From positions 1,426,001 to 1,490,000 of the forward strand of contig CANJKZ010000960.1 of assembly GCA_947471745.1 (NCBI GenBank): a stretch of DNA of 64,000 bases, given 5' to 3'. Numbering within the stretch: position 1 is the stretch's first letter; every line of letters starts with the position of its first letter. Origin of the DNA: Closterium sp. Naga37s-1 (Eukaryota; Streptophyta; Zygnematophyceae; Desmidiales; Closteriaceae). The notes beneath the pieces are model-generated. The model saw nothing but the letters and a program-made list of their open reading frames with translations, ran no database searches and was not told where the DNA came from. Shown here in pieces: positions 1 through 11,106 of the stretch. A program made the translations under genes and the position numbers.

Positions 1-1
1 G

Positions 2-3000
2 AGCGGTGGAGGGGGCAGCAGCGGCGGTGGGGGAGGAGGGAGCGGTAGTGGCATTCGTGGTCAGGGCCAGCAGCAGCCGCAGCAGCAGCAGCAGCAGCAG
101 CAGCACCAGCACCAGCAGCAGCATCAGCGTCAGCGCCAGACCCCCACTTCCCAGCAACTTCTTGACTGGTATGCCGGGCGTGGGGCTTCTGGGGGTCCTG
201 GTCGCTGCCCCTATATCATCCGCACAGGTCCCCGAGCTGGTCGCCAGTGCACAGGTTTTCACACTGAGCAGCGCTGCTTCGCTCGGCTTAGCGACGCCTG
301 GCGCGCCAAGTTTCCTGATGCTCCTGAGTTCCCCAACTGGGCAGACTTGCTTAGGCGTGATGTACCTATCTTTGATCTTGACTATGAGGCAATTCTTGCT
401 GCTATGTATGCCTTGTCTGTTAGTGCTTAGGGTGACTGCTACTTGTGTGTGCCGCCGGATCCTGGTATAGCCCCTGCAGCACTAGGTGCTTGTGAGTCTG
501 CTCCCCTTAGTACTGCGCCTGCACAGGCTTTGCACACCTTTACACTTGACTCTGGTGCTTCCCGCTGTTTCTTTCGCGACAGTACCACAGTCACTCCCCT
601 CCCTGCACCTGTTCCTGTCTCACTGGCTGACCCCTCTGGGGGCCCAGTGCTTGCACGGTCTTCCACTGTGCTTCCGTGTCCGGCGGTCCCGTCTGGTGAG
701 CTGTCTGGTCTCCACCTCCCCTCGTTCTCTACGAACTTGGTGAGTAACGCTGTCCTCCAGGATGCGGGGGTTGACACCTTCACCCCTGGCCGGCAGCGTG
801 TGGCGATTTGCACGTGCTCCCAGACTGGTCGCCACCTGGCCACGTTCGCTCGTGCGCCAGGGTCCAGTCTCTACACCCTCACCACTGCGTCACGCTCCAC
901 CCCTTTGTCTCCCCAGTTGCACGCGTCTGCTCAGGTAGCTACACAGTGTGAGTGTCGCCGGCTGTCGCACGACACTCTCCTGTGGCACCACCGCCTTGGT
1001 CACCCCTCCCTGCCTCGCCTACGCAGCATGCACTCCCGCTTCCTGGTTTCTGGTCTTCCCAGGTCTCTGCCTCCCCTCCCTCCCTCGCCTGCGCCGCCCT
1101 GCATTCCCTGCGTCGAGGGGCGGCAGCGCGCCGCTCCTCACTCCTCCTCGTTCCCTCCCACAGAGGCTCCACTGCAGACTCTCCATCTGGACGTGTGGGG
1201 CCCAGCCCGCGTCCGTGGACAGGGCCGCGAGCGGTACTTCCTGCTGGTTGTCGACGACTACACGCGTTACACCACGGTCTTCCCCTTGCAGCGCAAGGCG
1301 GATGTCCCTGCTGTTTTGATCCCCTGGATCCGCGCTACTCGTCTCCAGCTCCGCGAGCGGTTCCAGTCAGACTTTCCTGTCCTGCGTCTGCACTCTGACA
1401 GAGGTGGTGATCTCTCCTCAGACCTCTTGGCAGCCTTCAGTGCGGAGCACGGCATCCGCCAGACTTTCACGCTTCCGGCCTCTCCGCAGCATAATGGGGT
1501 TGCTGAGCGCCGCATTGGCTTAGTCATGGAGGTCGCTCGTACCTCCATGATCCATGCGGCTGCCCCCCATTTTCTGTGGTCGTTTGCGGTCCGGTACGCC
1601 GCGCATCAGCTCGACCTTTGGCCCCGTGTCTCCTTGCCGGAGACCTCGCCCACACTGCTGTGGACGGGGAAGGTTGGCGACGCGTCGCGTTTCCGGGTCT
1701 GGGGTGCTCGTGCCTTTGTCCGCGATACCACCGCGGACAAGCTCTCCCCTCGCGCCATTCCTTGCGTCTTCCTTGGCTTTGTCCCTGACGCGCCTGGCTG
1801 GCAGTTTTACGACCCCGCCTCGCGCCGTGTCTTTGCGTCTCAGGACGTCACCTTTGACGAGTCCGTCCCCTTTTACCGCCTCTTCCCCTACCGAACTGCT
1901 CTTCGCCCCCCCCCCCCGCCGCTCTTTCTCGCCCCAGGTCCTCCCCAAGTAGACCCCCTCCCCGCGCCAGGTCCTGCTCCTTCAGGTGTCTCTCAGGTAG
2001 ACCCCCCTGCGCCTGCGCCTGTTGAGGTCACTGGTGACTCCGGTCCTGCTGCGAGTGGTGCTGTCGCTGGGGGTGCGGAGCGTGGGGGTGCTGAGTCTGG
2101 GGGCGCTGAGCGTGTGGAGCCTGGAGGTGCTGAGCCTGCGCGTGAGGAGCCTGGAGGTGCTGCGTCTCGGGGTGCTGCGTCTGGAGGTACTGCGTCTGGA
2201 GGTGCTGCGTCTGGGGGTGCTGAGCCTGTGTGTGCGGAGCTTGGGGGTGCTGAGTCTGGGGGTGAGTCGCCCGAGGGTTCTGAGACTGCTGTTACGCGGT
2301 CTCCTTGGAGTAGCCGCCTTCGTCCGCGTGTGCCCCTCACCTCCCAGCAGCTGCACGACTGGTACGGTCGCCATCAGCGTCCCACTTCTGCACCTCAGGG
2401 CTCTCCTGCTGGAGGTTCTTCTGCTGGTGTCGCTGGTCCCGGAGGTGCTCGTACTGGGAGTACTGGAGCTGCTGGGGCTGGTGGTGGTGCTGCTGGAGGT
2501 GCTAGAGCTGCTGGAGGTGCTGGAGCTGCTGGAGGTGCTGGAGCTGCTGGAGGTGCTGGAGCCGCTGGGGGTGCTGGAGCTGCTGGAGCTGCTGGGGGTG
2601 CTGGAGCTGCTGGTGGCACTGCTCAGCTGCGCCTGTTCTTTGCTCCGCCCTCTCCGTCGTCTCAGCCACCACCTGACTCTGCACTTCGCCAGGTTCTAGG
2701 TCTTCCCTCGTCTACTGGTCTTCCGTTACAGCCTGGCTCACCGCTGCCTGCTCCCTCTCCGTACAAGCGTCGTAAGCCTGCGTCGCGTCCTGTCTCCCCT
2801 GTCAGTTCCGGTCGTCGTGTTCCTCGTCAATGCCAGCCGGCTGTCTCCGGCCCTCCCCTTGTCGTTCGTCGTCCTTCCTCTCCTTCACCGCGTGTTCCTC
2901 TGCCGCCTCCCCCTGCGTCCTCTCTGCCTGTCGTTGCTGACCCTGCGTCTGACCAGTTTCGTGCTGAGCACTCTACTGTCACGCGTCTGCTTGCCACTGT

Positions 3001-4848
3001 TGTCACTGACCCTTCGATTGAGTCTGCTGCTGCGTCTGCCTTAGTCACTGAGCTTGTTGCCTTTGCTGCTCACTGTCGTCTAGACTACGCCGCCGGTCTT
3101 GTTGCTGGGTCTGCGTCTGTCTGTCCTCCGTCCGTCGGGGGTGAGTGTGCTCTTGGCACGGACGTCCTTGAGGACAGGCAGGAGGACCTTGAGTGTCTTG
3201 CAGCCGCTGCGCCTCATCTCGTATCCATGCTGCTTGCCCCTGAGGGAGACCCGGATGCACCAGACATCCCTACACCGCGCTCTTACGCTGAGGCGATCGC
3301 GGGTGAGTACTCCTCTCAGTGGCAGACAGCCATGGATGCAGAGATGGCATCCTGGAAGTCCACAGGCACCTACGTCGACGAGGTTCCCCCTCCTGGGGCG
3401 AACATTGTCAGTGGCATGTGGATTTTCAGGGTGAAGCGGCCGCCAGGTTCTCCGCCTGTCTTCAAGGCTCGTTACGTGGCTCGAGGCTTCAGTCAGCGAG
3501 AGGGAGTTGACTTCTTCCAGACCTTCTCCCCCACCCCGAAGATGACCACTCTTCGGGTGCTGCTGCACGTTGCCGCTCAGCGTGACTACGAGCTTCACTC
3601 TCTTGACTTCAGCACAGCCTTCTTACAGGGCAGCCTGCACGAGGAGATTTGGCTGCGCCGCCCTCCTGGCTTCACTGGGTCGTTCCCTCCTGGTACCCAG
3701 TGGAGCCTCCGGCGGCCGATCTACGGTCTCCGCCAGGCGCCACGTGAGTGGCACGACACACTGAGGACGACACTTGCGGCTCTTGGGTTTGCTCCGTCGA
3801 CTGCTGACCCGTCGCTGTTTTTGCGCACCGACACTTCGCTGCCGCCGTTCTACGTTCTCGTGTACGTCGACGACTTGGTCTTTGCCACTGCTGACACTGA
3901 GGCTCTCGCCCAGGTGAAGTCGGAGCTGTAGAAGAGACACACGTGCACAGGCCTGGGTGAACTGCGCAGCTACCAGCAGCTACCTCTACTGAGATCACCC
4001 GGGACAGAGCACGCCGCACCATCACACTGACTCAGTCACACATGGTGCAGCAGGTCCTTCAGCGCTTCGGTTTCACCTGGTCCTCAGCACAGGCCACTCC
4101 TCTGGCTACAGGTCACTCGCTCTCAGCTCCACCTTCGGACGAGTCCGTAGAGCCGAGTGGTCCTTACCCAGAGTTAGTGGGTTGCCTCATGTACCTGATG
4201 ACTTGCACTCGTCCTGACCTTGCGTACCCTCTTGGCCTTCTGGCTCGCTACGTGGCTCCTGGTCGGCACCGAAAGGTGCACATGGATGCTGCCAAGAGGG
4301 TACTACGCTACTTGTGCAGTACATCGGGCATGGGGCTCGTGCTTGGAGGACGGGGTGACGTTGTCCTCACTGGTCACTCGGACGCCTCTTGGGTTGACGA
4401 CCAGGCTACGCAGCGGTCGTCACAGGGTTACACCTTCAGCCTTGGCTCTGGTTCAGTTTCTTGGCGTTCTACACGCTCGTCTTCAGTTCTCGGCTCCAGT
4501 TGTGAGGCTGAGATCTACGCCACAGCCATGGCTGCATAGGAGCTTCGCTGGCTCACCTACCTGCTGACTGACTTGGGAGAGCGGCCTCGTTCTCCTCCAG
4601 TGTTGTACGTCGACAACAAGGCCGCCATTGCCTTGTGTCAGGAGCACAGACTGGAGCACAGAACGAAGCACATCGCTCTCCGTTACTTTCTTGCTCGAGA
4701 GCTGCAGCAGCGTGGCCAGCTTCGTCTTACCTACGTGGCCACTCGGGCCAACACTGCTGATATATTCACCAAGGCACTTCCGCCTGGTGATCATCAGCGT
4801 TTCTGTACTTTGTTAGGCCTTGTGCCCACTCTTTCTCACTTGCTGTAG
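2..4848 (+). pseudogene. copia gag-pol polyprotein of element A (broken)
   Basis: One long frame starts mid-gag with a Gly/Gln-rich tract, then a Cys-rich finger (about 200-275). TAG at 428-430 replaces the Glu codon found in element F. Next come protease motif DSGAS (about 548-562), the integrase HHCC finger (about 985-1115), integrase acidic residues at codons 1190, 1397 and 1505, an Ala/Gly/Pro-rich linker (about 1900-3000), RT with YVDD (3863-3874) and RNase H. TAG at 3929-3931 (CAG in relatives) and a replaced patch around 3972-3995, about 8 nt longer than in relatives, shift the frame. A further TAG lies at 4537-4539, and the normal end is TAG at 4846-4848. Function when intact: cytoplasmic particle assembly, reverse transcription and nuclear integration. 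Confidence 0.93.
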
Positions 4849-5075
4849 GCTTTGTTTGTACCATGATTTATATGTATTCCTGCATGCTTGTTCTTGTAGG
4901 TAGATTTCACTGTACTGTTGTTGTTACATATATATCTCTGCATGTGAACTGGCCTTGTGGCCTTCTTGCTTGTGCTCAGACTGCGTGGTGACGTTGTGAT
5001 CCACCCTGAGCTTGCTTTGCACTTCCTGACTGGTCTTGTGACCCTCTGTTCTCCCCCACTCTGCCTATGGGGGTG

Positions 5076-5212
5076 TGTCAAACATATGTATATCTATGTT
5101 ATATTTTGGGTTGGCTTAGTGGGGTACACACTGTGGGGTACAACCCCTTAGGTTCATTTTTCTTTGTACCACCATCTCGATAGTCGACATTGATTCATGC
5201 CTAGCTTCTAAG
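5076..5212 (+). repeat. 3' LTR of copia element A
   Basis: Starts TGTCAAAC after a G-rich tract and shares the LTR core (TAGTGGGGTAC, GGGGTACAACCCC, TTTGTACCA) with the 5' LTR of element F (57286-57419). The expected terminal CA is degraded. It abuts a TRIM-type solo LTR at 5214, so the right edge is uncertain by a few bases. Confidence 0.8.
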
Positions 5213-5213
5213 A

Positions 5214-5350
5214 GTCAGAATCCCAACCACTAGACCATTGGGATAAAAGGGCTTGTTAAGTAGCGGGTCAGTGCGCCCATAACCCCTCAGGACATCGAGC
5301 CTGTAACCCTTCCCTAGGATCAATCGGGGATCACTAGTGGACCTCTGACA
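5214..5350. repeat. Solo LTR of the TRIM family
   Basis: About 137 bp matching both 138-bp LTRs of the complete TRIM at 40635-40979 (shared blocks TCAGAATCCCAACCACTAG and GTGGACCTCTGACA), with scattered substitutions and no internal segment. The first two bases of the LTR are eroded. No target duplication could be recognised because it joins the end of element A. The orientation on the + strand is the same as at 40635, so the element itself reads on the minus strand. Confidence 0.8.
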
Positions 5351-6289
5351 TGGGTAGATTCCGGTAGTGACATGTCCAGAAACAAACGAGTGTACCGCTC
5401 TCTATCGAGCTACACCGAATTTCACCCAAGTATCAAACATTATCGTTTTTTTTATTGTAGGTGTAGTTCAGTATAAAGCGGCTCAAAAGATTTTAACACG
5501 ATTTTTTTGTGGCGCGTCAAGGCCGGAATTTTATCGATAACGCGATTACAAAGTGTGACGATGCAATGAAAGTGACGGGATTTAATAAGGGATTCCTAGC
5601 TAGGCGGGGACGTAGGGCGAAGATGGCTAGGAATGGTGTCTATTGGTGCGGGGGCGACTCTGGAGTGGTTTGGGCCGGAATTGTAGGTCATGCTACAGTA
5701 AGGAATTATAGTTCCTTACAAGTAACTCCATTCTGTTACTTCTACACAGTGGATGTTCTTCACGTTGTCTCATCTGCGCCGCCGACGATAGTGTGTGTTG
5801 TCGGAGTTGCTCAAGACAGCATATGTGAAGATTCCATTTCAAAAGATTCCTCCAGGTTGAGTCGCACATTTAGTACAGGAACAACCGACCAAGCACTGCC
5901 TGTACACGGTGTTACTGCCCAGTAAGTGCCGCGGCTGCAAACGGAATTCGCGAACCAATCTTCGAAGCAAGTACTGTACACTGTAAAAAGCGATGGATTT
6001 GCGCGAAGTGATTTAGACGTCGCAACCAATCTGTGAGCCTTGTCAGGCCTCACCCTTGCTGACCCCTATAAGATGCCATTCTTCGCAAGGAAAACTGTTA
6101 CCCCGACGCCACAAAGAAACGCCAATCTTCCCTGCCCCATGTGCCGCCAAAACACGAATCGCGCAATTTCAAAATCTGAAGCATAAAATTGCTCCGCTGC
6201 ATTGCGTTGTATCACTCACACAGTTTCTCACAACTTCTGAAGGTACTTGGATCCCTGAATTCTCTTAGTCGTTGTTATCATCGCCAGCC
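5351..6289. other. Intergenic, upstream region of the PstS-like gene
   Basis: AT-richer, non-repetitive DNA. No conserved protein is recognisable; an open frame at about 5509-5925 has no ATG start and no motif. A TATA-like string, CATAAAATT (about 6181-6189), sits roughly 105 bases before the gene's ATG and could belong to its promoter, but this is weak evidence. Confidence 0.4.
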
Positions 6290-7443
6290 ATGGCTCACAC
6301 CAACTACAAAACCATCGCAGTCGCTTTCCTGATTGCATCTTTCGCTTCACATTCTCTCGCTGGATTTATGGGCGGAGCGTCAACCTTCGCACCTGTAAGT
6401 TTCCTCACACGCATTTTTGTTTTCTCACCACAGTGACAATCAGCATCATGATTTCCAGCATGCCGTGAATCTACAGCGTCGTACTATAAAATCTCCCCTT
6501 CGTGATATATGCCTCATTCCAGGCTGGCGGGGCGCTCATCAAGGCATGGAACGCAGCCAAGCCGGGAATTTCCCAGGACGTCGTTGCATACGACTCTGTG
6601 GGATCAGGCGCCGGAATCACCGGCTTCAACGGCGGCACCTACCTCATTGCCGTCTCCGATGACCCCATGACCGCCACGCAAGAGGGCGGCGTAGTCGCCA
6701 GCGGCAAGATCACCGTGCCGCTCTGCGTCTCCACCTTCAGCTTCTTCGTAAACGCCAAGCCCGGCGTCGTGCTGACGGCCACCCAGGCGTATCAGATCTA
6801 CAGCGGCGCTATCTCCGCCTGGGGCGCCGTTCCCGGCGCGGTTGGCAAGGTCGCGGGCGCCATTACCCGCGTTGCTCGCAGCGACAAGTCCGGATCCACG
6901 GCGATTGTGAAGACGATGTGGTCCAAGGCCGTCTCGGGCTATGGCGACGGCACGGACGGCACGGCCATGACGTATGCCGGCCTCACCAAGGTGGAGGGCA
7001 CGACCGCCGTGTGCGCCGCCGTGCTCAAGACCAAGGGCGCCATCGGCTACGCGTTCACCGGCGGATGCAGCGTCGTGTACAACCGCCGCAAGCCCAACAA
7101 CCCGAACCGCGTGATCGCCGCGCTCAAAAACGCCAACGGCGTCGCCGTCGCGCCGCCGTCGTGGGTCCCCGGCGCGGCGCTCGTGGGCGCGCCTCCCGCA
7201 GCCGACGGGTCCTGGAGCAGCGTGGATTTCATCTGGAAGGCCGGAGCGAAGACCCCTGCGATGGTTTCCATGGAGTATGGGTTCATCCGCAAGTCGCTGA
7301 CGGGTGTGACTGGTGGGAAGATTGCCAAGGCGTTCATGCAGTTCATGATCGGGAAGCTGAAGAACGGTGGGTATGGGTTCAATGCGGTGCCTGCTGCGTG
7401 GAGGAACCCGTCCATCACCATGGTGAATGCCATTGCTGCGTAG
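6290..7443 (+). CDS. PstS-like periplasmic-type phosphate-binding protein, two exons
   Basis: Predicted exons are 6290-6394 and 6523-7443, with a 128-nt GT-AG intron (GTAAGT donor, TTCCAG acceptor), joining in phase 0 to give 341 residues. The first 25 or so residues are a hydrophobic signal-peptide-like stretch ending near SLAG. Motifs of the PstS phosphate-binding family follow in order: GGASTFAP (residues 28-35), GSGAG (62-66), SDDP (80-83), RSDKSGST (154-161) and a GAIGY segment. In this family these loops hold phosphate through Ser/Thr, Asp and Arg side chains. The gene stands alone with no transporter permease or ATPase nearby, so a secreted or cell-surface phosphate-scavenging role is inferred rather than ABC import. 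Exon 2 is markedly GC-rich relative to its flanks. Family assignment is firm; location and ligand are inferred. Confidence 0.85.
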
Positions 7444-7979
7444 AATGCCCTATCGTACTTCCCATGGTGAATCTTAGGAAAGTTGTATGCAGGACAGTAA
7501 GTGAGAGTGCTGGAGAAGTTGGTGTGGACGTTGTTGCAAGAGGTTAGCTCCAGTTGCATGGTGAGGAAGAGAGGTGGTTGGTGCTGTCAGCTTGCTTCTG
7601 GAATGTTGGTTCATTTCAGTGAGGGAGTGTTGAGGGAATAATGTGTTGACATGCAATTATTAATGTATTGGACGAAACAAGACACTTGCTCTCAGCCTGA
7701 AAAGGCAGGACATGATGTGTATGGCAGCTGGGTGAACCACATCACGTTGTGATCCCATGCATGCATGATAACTCTCCTGTTTTTCAAGCCCTGGGTCAGG
7801 GGGGTGTATGCTATAATTTTCTTCTTTGCCCAAATATACAGCTGTCAGCTCCTCTCCTGTGCTGCTTCCCTCCCTCCTCTCCACCTCAGCTTTCTGCGTC
7901 CCATCCCCGCCCGCTCCTTTGGCCTACTACTCCCCTGCACTAGGACAGGGCGAGACGTGTGGTAGCACAGTAAGTGTAT
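7444..7979. other. 3' flank of the PstS-like gene
   Basis: Presumed 3' UTR and spacer with T/G-rich and AT-rich stretches, for example around 7650-7670. No conserved coding signal, RNA gene or repeat boundary was recognised. Confidence 0.4.
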
Positions 7980-8534
7980 GACTTCTGCGAGGCACGGATA
8001 TAGGGAGAGGAATATGGAGATGGAAGATATAAATATGAATTACGGAGATATGAAATATAGAGCACGATATCAGGTGGTCAGAGTTAGGAAGCAGAGGGAA
8101 GGAAATGAGAAGGGAGTGTGGGAAATATGGAGGCAGGTAGATGGGGACTGTGGAAGAGAGGGAGGGTGGGAGAAAAGGGAGGGTGGGATGAACGGAGGGT
8201 AGGAGATACGCGGGTGGGAGAGAAGTTAAAAGGAGAGAAGGTAGAGGGAAGGGAGAAGGTAGACAAAGAAGGATGGGCGGAGAGTTAATGCGATGGAAAT
8301 TAGGAAGGAGGGAAGATGGTAAGTGGGGGGGTGGAGGAGTTAGTGGGGGGAGGGAGAGCAGTAAGTGGGGAGACGGAAGTGGGAAACTGGGGGGTTGGGG
8401 TGCAGTGTGTGAGGGCAGTGGGCGGAGACTGGGGGGTGGAGGGGGGACAGGCAGCGGAAGCAAGGGCGACGGCCAGGGGAAGCATACGTACTTGCTATTG
8501 CCCTTGCCCTCTCACACTCCTTCACATACCTCGC

Positions 8535-9035
8535 CAGTCAATCGGGGGATGGAGGGAGGTGAGTGGGGGGAATGAGGGGGGAAATGTGGGGTAAATCTTT
8601 GTCCTCCCACCCCTCTGCCCATGCATCCTCCCGCCCCCCCCCTCCATTCCTCTTTCCCGCCCTGCAGTTCCCCTTTGGGAGGTAAATCGGGGGATGGAGG
8701 GAGGTTAGTATGAAGGGGGTTAGCCAAGGGGTGGAGGGAAGCGACTATGAGGGGGGTTAGCCGAGGGGTGTAGGGATGTAAGTGGGAGGAATGAGAGGGG
8801 TTAGGTTAGAGGTGGAGGTAAGAGGTGGGAATGTTGGGGGGAAAATCAGGAGATGGGAGAGGCAAGTGGGAAGAGCCTGGAGGAAGGTTAGTAGGGGGAA
8901 TGAGGTGGAAAAACTAGGGGATGAAGGAACGTAAGTAGGGGGACTGAGGTGGAAAAATCGGGGGATGGAGAAAGGTAAGTATGGGGATAAAGGTGGAAAA
9001 ATCGGGGGATGGAGGAGGATTGACGGGGGAAGTAG
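8535..9035 (+). repeat. Degenerate minisatellite with AATCGGGGGATGGAGG core
   Basis: The core recurs near 8540, 8686, 8957 and 9000, with weaker copies near 8846 and 8915. The closest copies are 43 bp apart. Copies are usually followed by GGTAAGTA or GGTTAGTA and then G runs and a GAGGTGGAAA block. It lies inside the purine-rich domain. Confidence 0.7.
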
Positions 9036-9429
9036 ATGGGCAGAAAGTGAAGGAAGGAGAGATGATTAGAGGGAAGGAGTAGAAATGTAGATAGGGGAGG
9101 AAGGGGAGAGGGTGCAGGAAGAAAGGAGAGAGGGATTGACGAGTGTGAGGGAGAGAGGAAGAGAGGGAGACAGGGAGAGAAGAAGAGAGGAAGATAGGGA
9201 GGTAGGGAGAGAGGAAGAGTGGGAAGGGAGGTAAATTTGCATGTAAGCAAACATTGACTTCCTTAGACCGATTACCCTGTACCAATCTCAGCACTGAAAC
9301 GTAGGAGTGTTTGAAGGAAAGAAGGAGATGGTAGAATGGAAGACTGGATTCGGAAGGAGGGAGGGCGGTAAGTGAGGGGAAGTAGGGCGGGTGTGTGAGC
9401 GAGTTGATGGGAGAGATGCGTGAGGTCAA

Positions 9430-9740
9430 GTGTATGGAGGTATGTGGCGATGTGAGGGGAAGCGTGGACGACGGGGAAGGCACTGGGAGGGGAAGCGTGG
9501 GCGGCGGGGAAGGCATTGGGAAGCGAAGGCGACGGGGAAGGAAAGCGAGGGCGACGGGTAAGGCGACTGGACGGGAAACGAGAGCGACGGACAGGGAAAA
9601 GTAGGAGGACATGGAGGGGAAGCAAGGAAGACGGGCAGGGGAAGTGAGGGCGACGGAGAAGGCGATGGGATGAGAAGCGAGGGCGACGCAGGGGGCGCGT
9701 GGGCGACGCGGAGGGCTATGGGAGGGGAAGCGAGGGCGGC
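9430..9740 (+). repeat. GGGAAG-C-GGGCGACGG tandem-like repeat
   Basis: Repeats of about 30 bp built on GGGGAAG, GCGAGGGCGACGG and GGCATTGGGA follow one another with many substitutions. They belong to the same purine domain and have no coding meaning that I can support. Confidence 0.6.
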
Positions 9741-10030
9741 GAAAGGGGAAAGTAGGGCGATTGGCAGAACGAAGGTACTAGAGGAGGTGATATATGAGGA
9801 GAAGGAGGGAGATAAGTGAGGAGGAGGGAGACGGGAGAGAGGGGAGGGATCGAACGACGGGAGAGAGGGAGCGACGAGAGAGTGGTGGCGTCGGAAGGAA
9901 TGCGGCGTCGGAAGGGATCGAACGACGGAGGGACGGGGCGATGCGAGGGATGTGGCGAGGCGACGAGAGGGATGTGGCGACTCGTATCGCGCAACGGGAG
10001 GTATCGAGAGGCGGGAGGATGCAGCGACAA

Positions 10031-11106
10031 GAAGCATTGATAACGGGCGGGATCAAGGCCGCTGATATTAGCAGCGCGGTAGAGACTATCGCGTCAAGCG
10101 TGTTTGCGCGACGGTGGAGGGATGGGAGCGGGCGCGAGGTGGGATCGAGAAGGGTTAGCCTGGCGGAAATATTGAAGTCGTTTTGGCCTTCTGTGCCATG
10201 AGTGCACGGGTTTCACTAATGAACTAAATTGCTATTGAAGTAGAAAACTAGAGAATGAACACATAATGTCAAACGATGCTAAAATAGGCTAGATTTGAGC
10301 GAAGCGAGGACCTCGGGGCAAAGTAAACGAGGCTCGGAAAGTTGGCGAGAAGTGCGGTGGCGATCGGAAGTGGTTCGGGACGAAAAACTAGGGTCGAACC
10401 AGCTGATAGGAGACCCTCGAAAGATACCCGCTAAAGAAAGTACACAGTAAAGACATAACAGTGCGACTTGACTTCCAAGTTATATTAGTGGTCCTCGTAC
10501 ACGTGGTGTACACTCTCTCACTGTGAGTGCTATTTTTCAAAAGACTGTATCGAATAACGAGGCTTTAGTAATGAAGGAATCTGCAGCTGTAGTGGCGTTA
10601 TTATGTCCAGGCTGTCAACTTTCTTTTCCCCCTCTCCTCCCTCTTCCCTCCCTCCGTTTTACCGTACTATAATTTCCCACCCCACTCCACCGTACCGTAG
10701 CCCTGCCTTTTCAGTCGACCTAAAGCGCCACCCAGCACCAAACCCTATCTGATGTTCCCTCATAAACCAAGCTTTCACCACCTATCTCCCTGCTCGCCTC
10801 ATTCTAGTTCGTCGCATCATCCGCGTTGAACTGACGCGTCTAGTTTCCTCGACAATTCTGTATGTTTCTTTATTCCCATGTGGTCTTCCTCGTAAGAATT
10901 TCTATCGTGTTTTAAGAGCTGATTGATTATTTTTGTCAGTCCTGCTTTTTTTTTTTAGTTCCACTCTCACCTCTTTTTTTTTTATCCTGTCAATACCGCC
11001 TTCCATCGTATGTCCCATCCCGTTCCTTTTCCTTGTCTCGTGCTTCTAATATTGCGGATCCCTCCCCCGTTTCCTCCTCAGGATCAAGTCAGAATCAGTA
11101 ACCGAT
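10031..11106. other. Upstream region and probable 5' UTR of the FRIGIDA-like gene
   Basis: Single-copy-looking DNA turning pyrimidine-rich towards the gene, with poly-T runs near 10949 and 10974. An ACTATAATTT string near 10667 is a possible core promoter. A CCTCCTCAG at about 11074-11082 could be the acceptor of a 5' UTR intron just before the ATG at 11107. No other gene was recognised. Confidence 0.4.

Larger units (their letters stand above)
1..5212 (+). mobile_element. Ty1/copia retrotransposon A, 5' end outside window, decayed
   Basis: Holds the gag C-terminal finger, protease, integrase, reverse transcriptase and RNase H in copia order (integrase before RT), then a 3' untranslated stretch, a purine-rich tract (about 5066-5075) and an LTR beginning TGTCAAAC at 5076. 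Where they overlap, it is nearly identical in sequence to element F (59050-63818), so A and F are one family. The coding frame carries two or more nonsense changes and a scrambled patch, so this copy cannot make its own proteins. The 5' LTR and gag head lie before position 1. Confidence 0.93.
7980..10030. repeat. 2-kb purine-rich (G/A) repeat domain
   Basis: The + strand is overwhelmingly G and A across about 2 kb, made of irregular GGGAG, GGAAG and GGGGGA units, with a pyrimidine-rich interruption around 8495-8665. Open frames on both strands here are simple-sequence artefacts (Pro/Ser/Leu-rich on the minus strand, Gly/Glu/Arg-rich on the plus). The composition allows triplex or G-quadruplex structure, but none is proven. 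No gene is seen. Confidence 0.85.

Noticed and set aside
1993-2619. Ala/Pro or Ser/Arg-rich minus-strand frames within copia pol
   Set aside because: They are shadows of the Ala/Gly linker minisatellite; the same occurs at 28355-29251, 53491-53775 and 61393-61794.
5509-5925. 138-codon frame upstream of the PstS-like gene
   Set aside because: It begins with GTG, has no recognisable motif and lies in the presumed promoter region.
7927-10056. Long Pro/Ser/Leu-rich minus-strand frames in the purine domain
   Set aside because: Simple-sequence translation; no start context, motif or partner.
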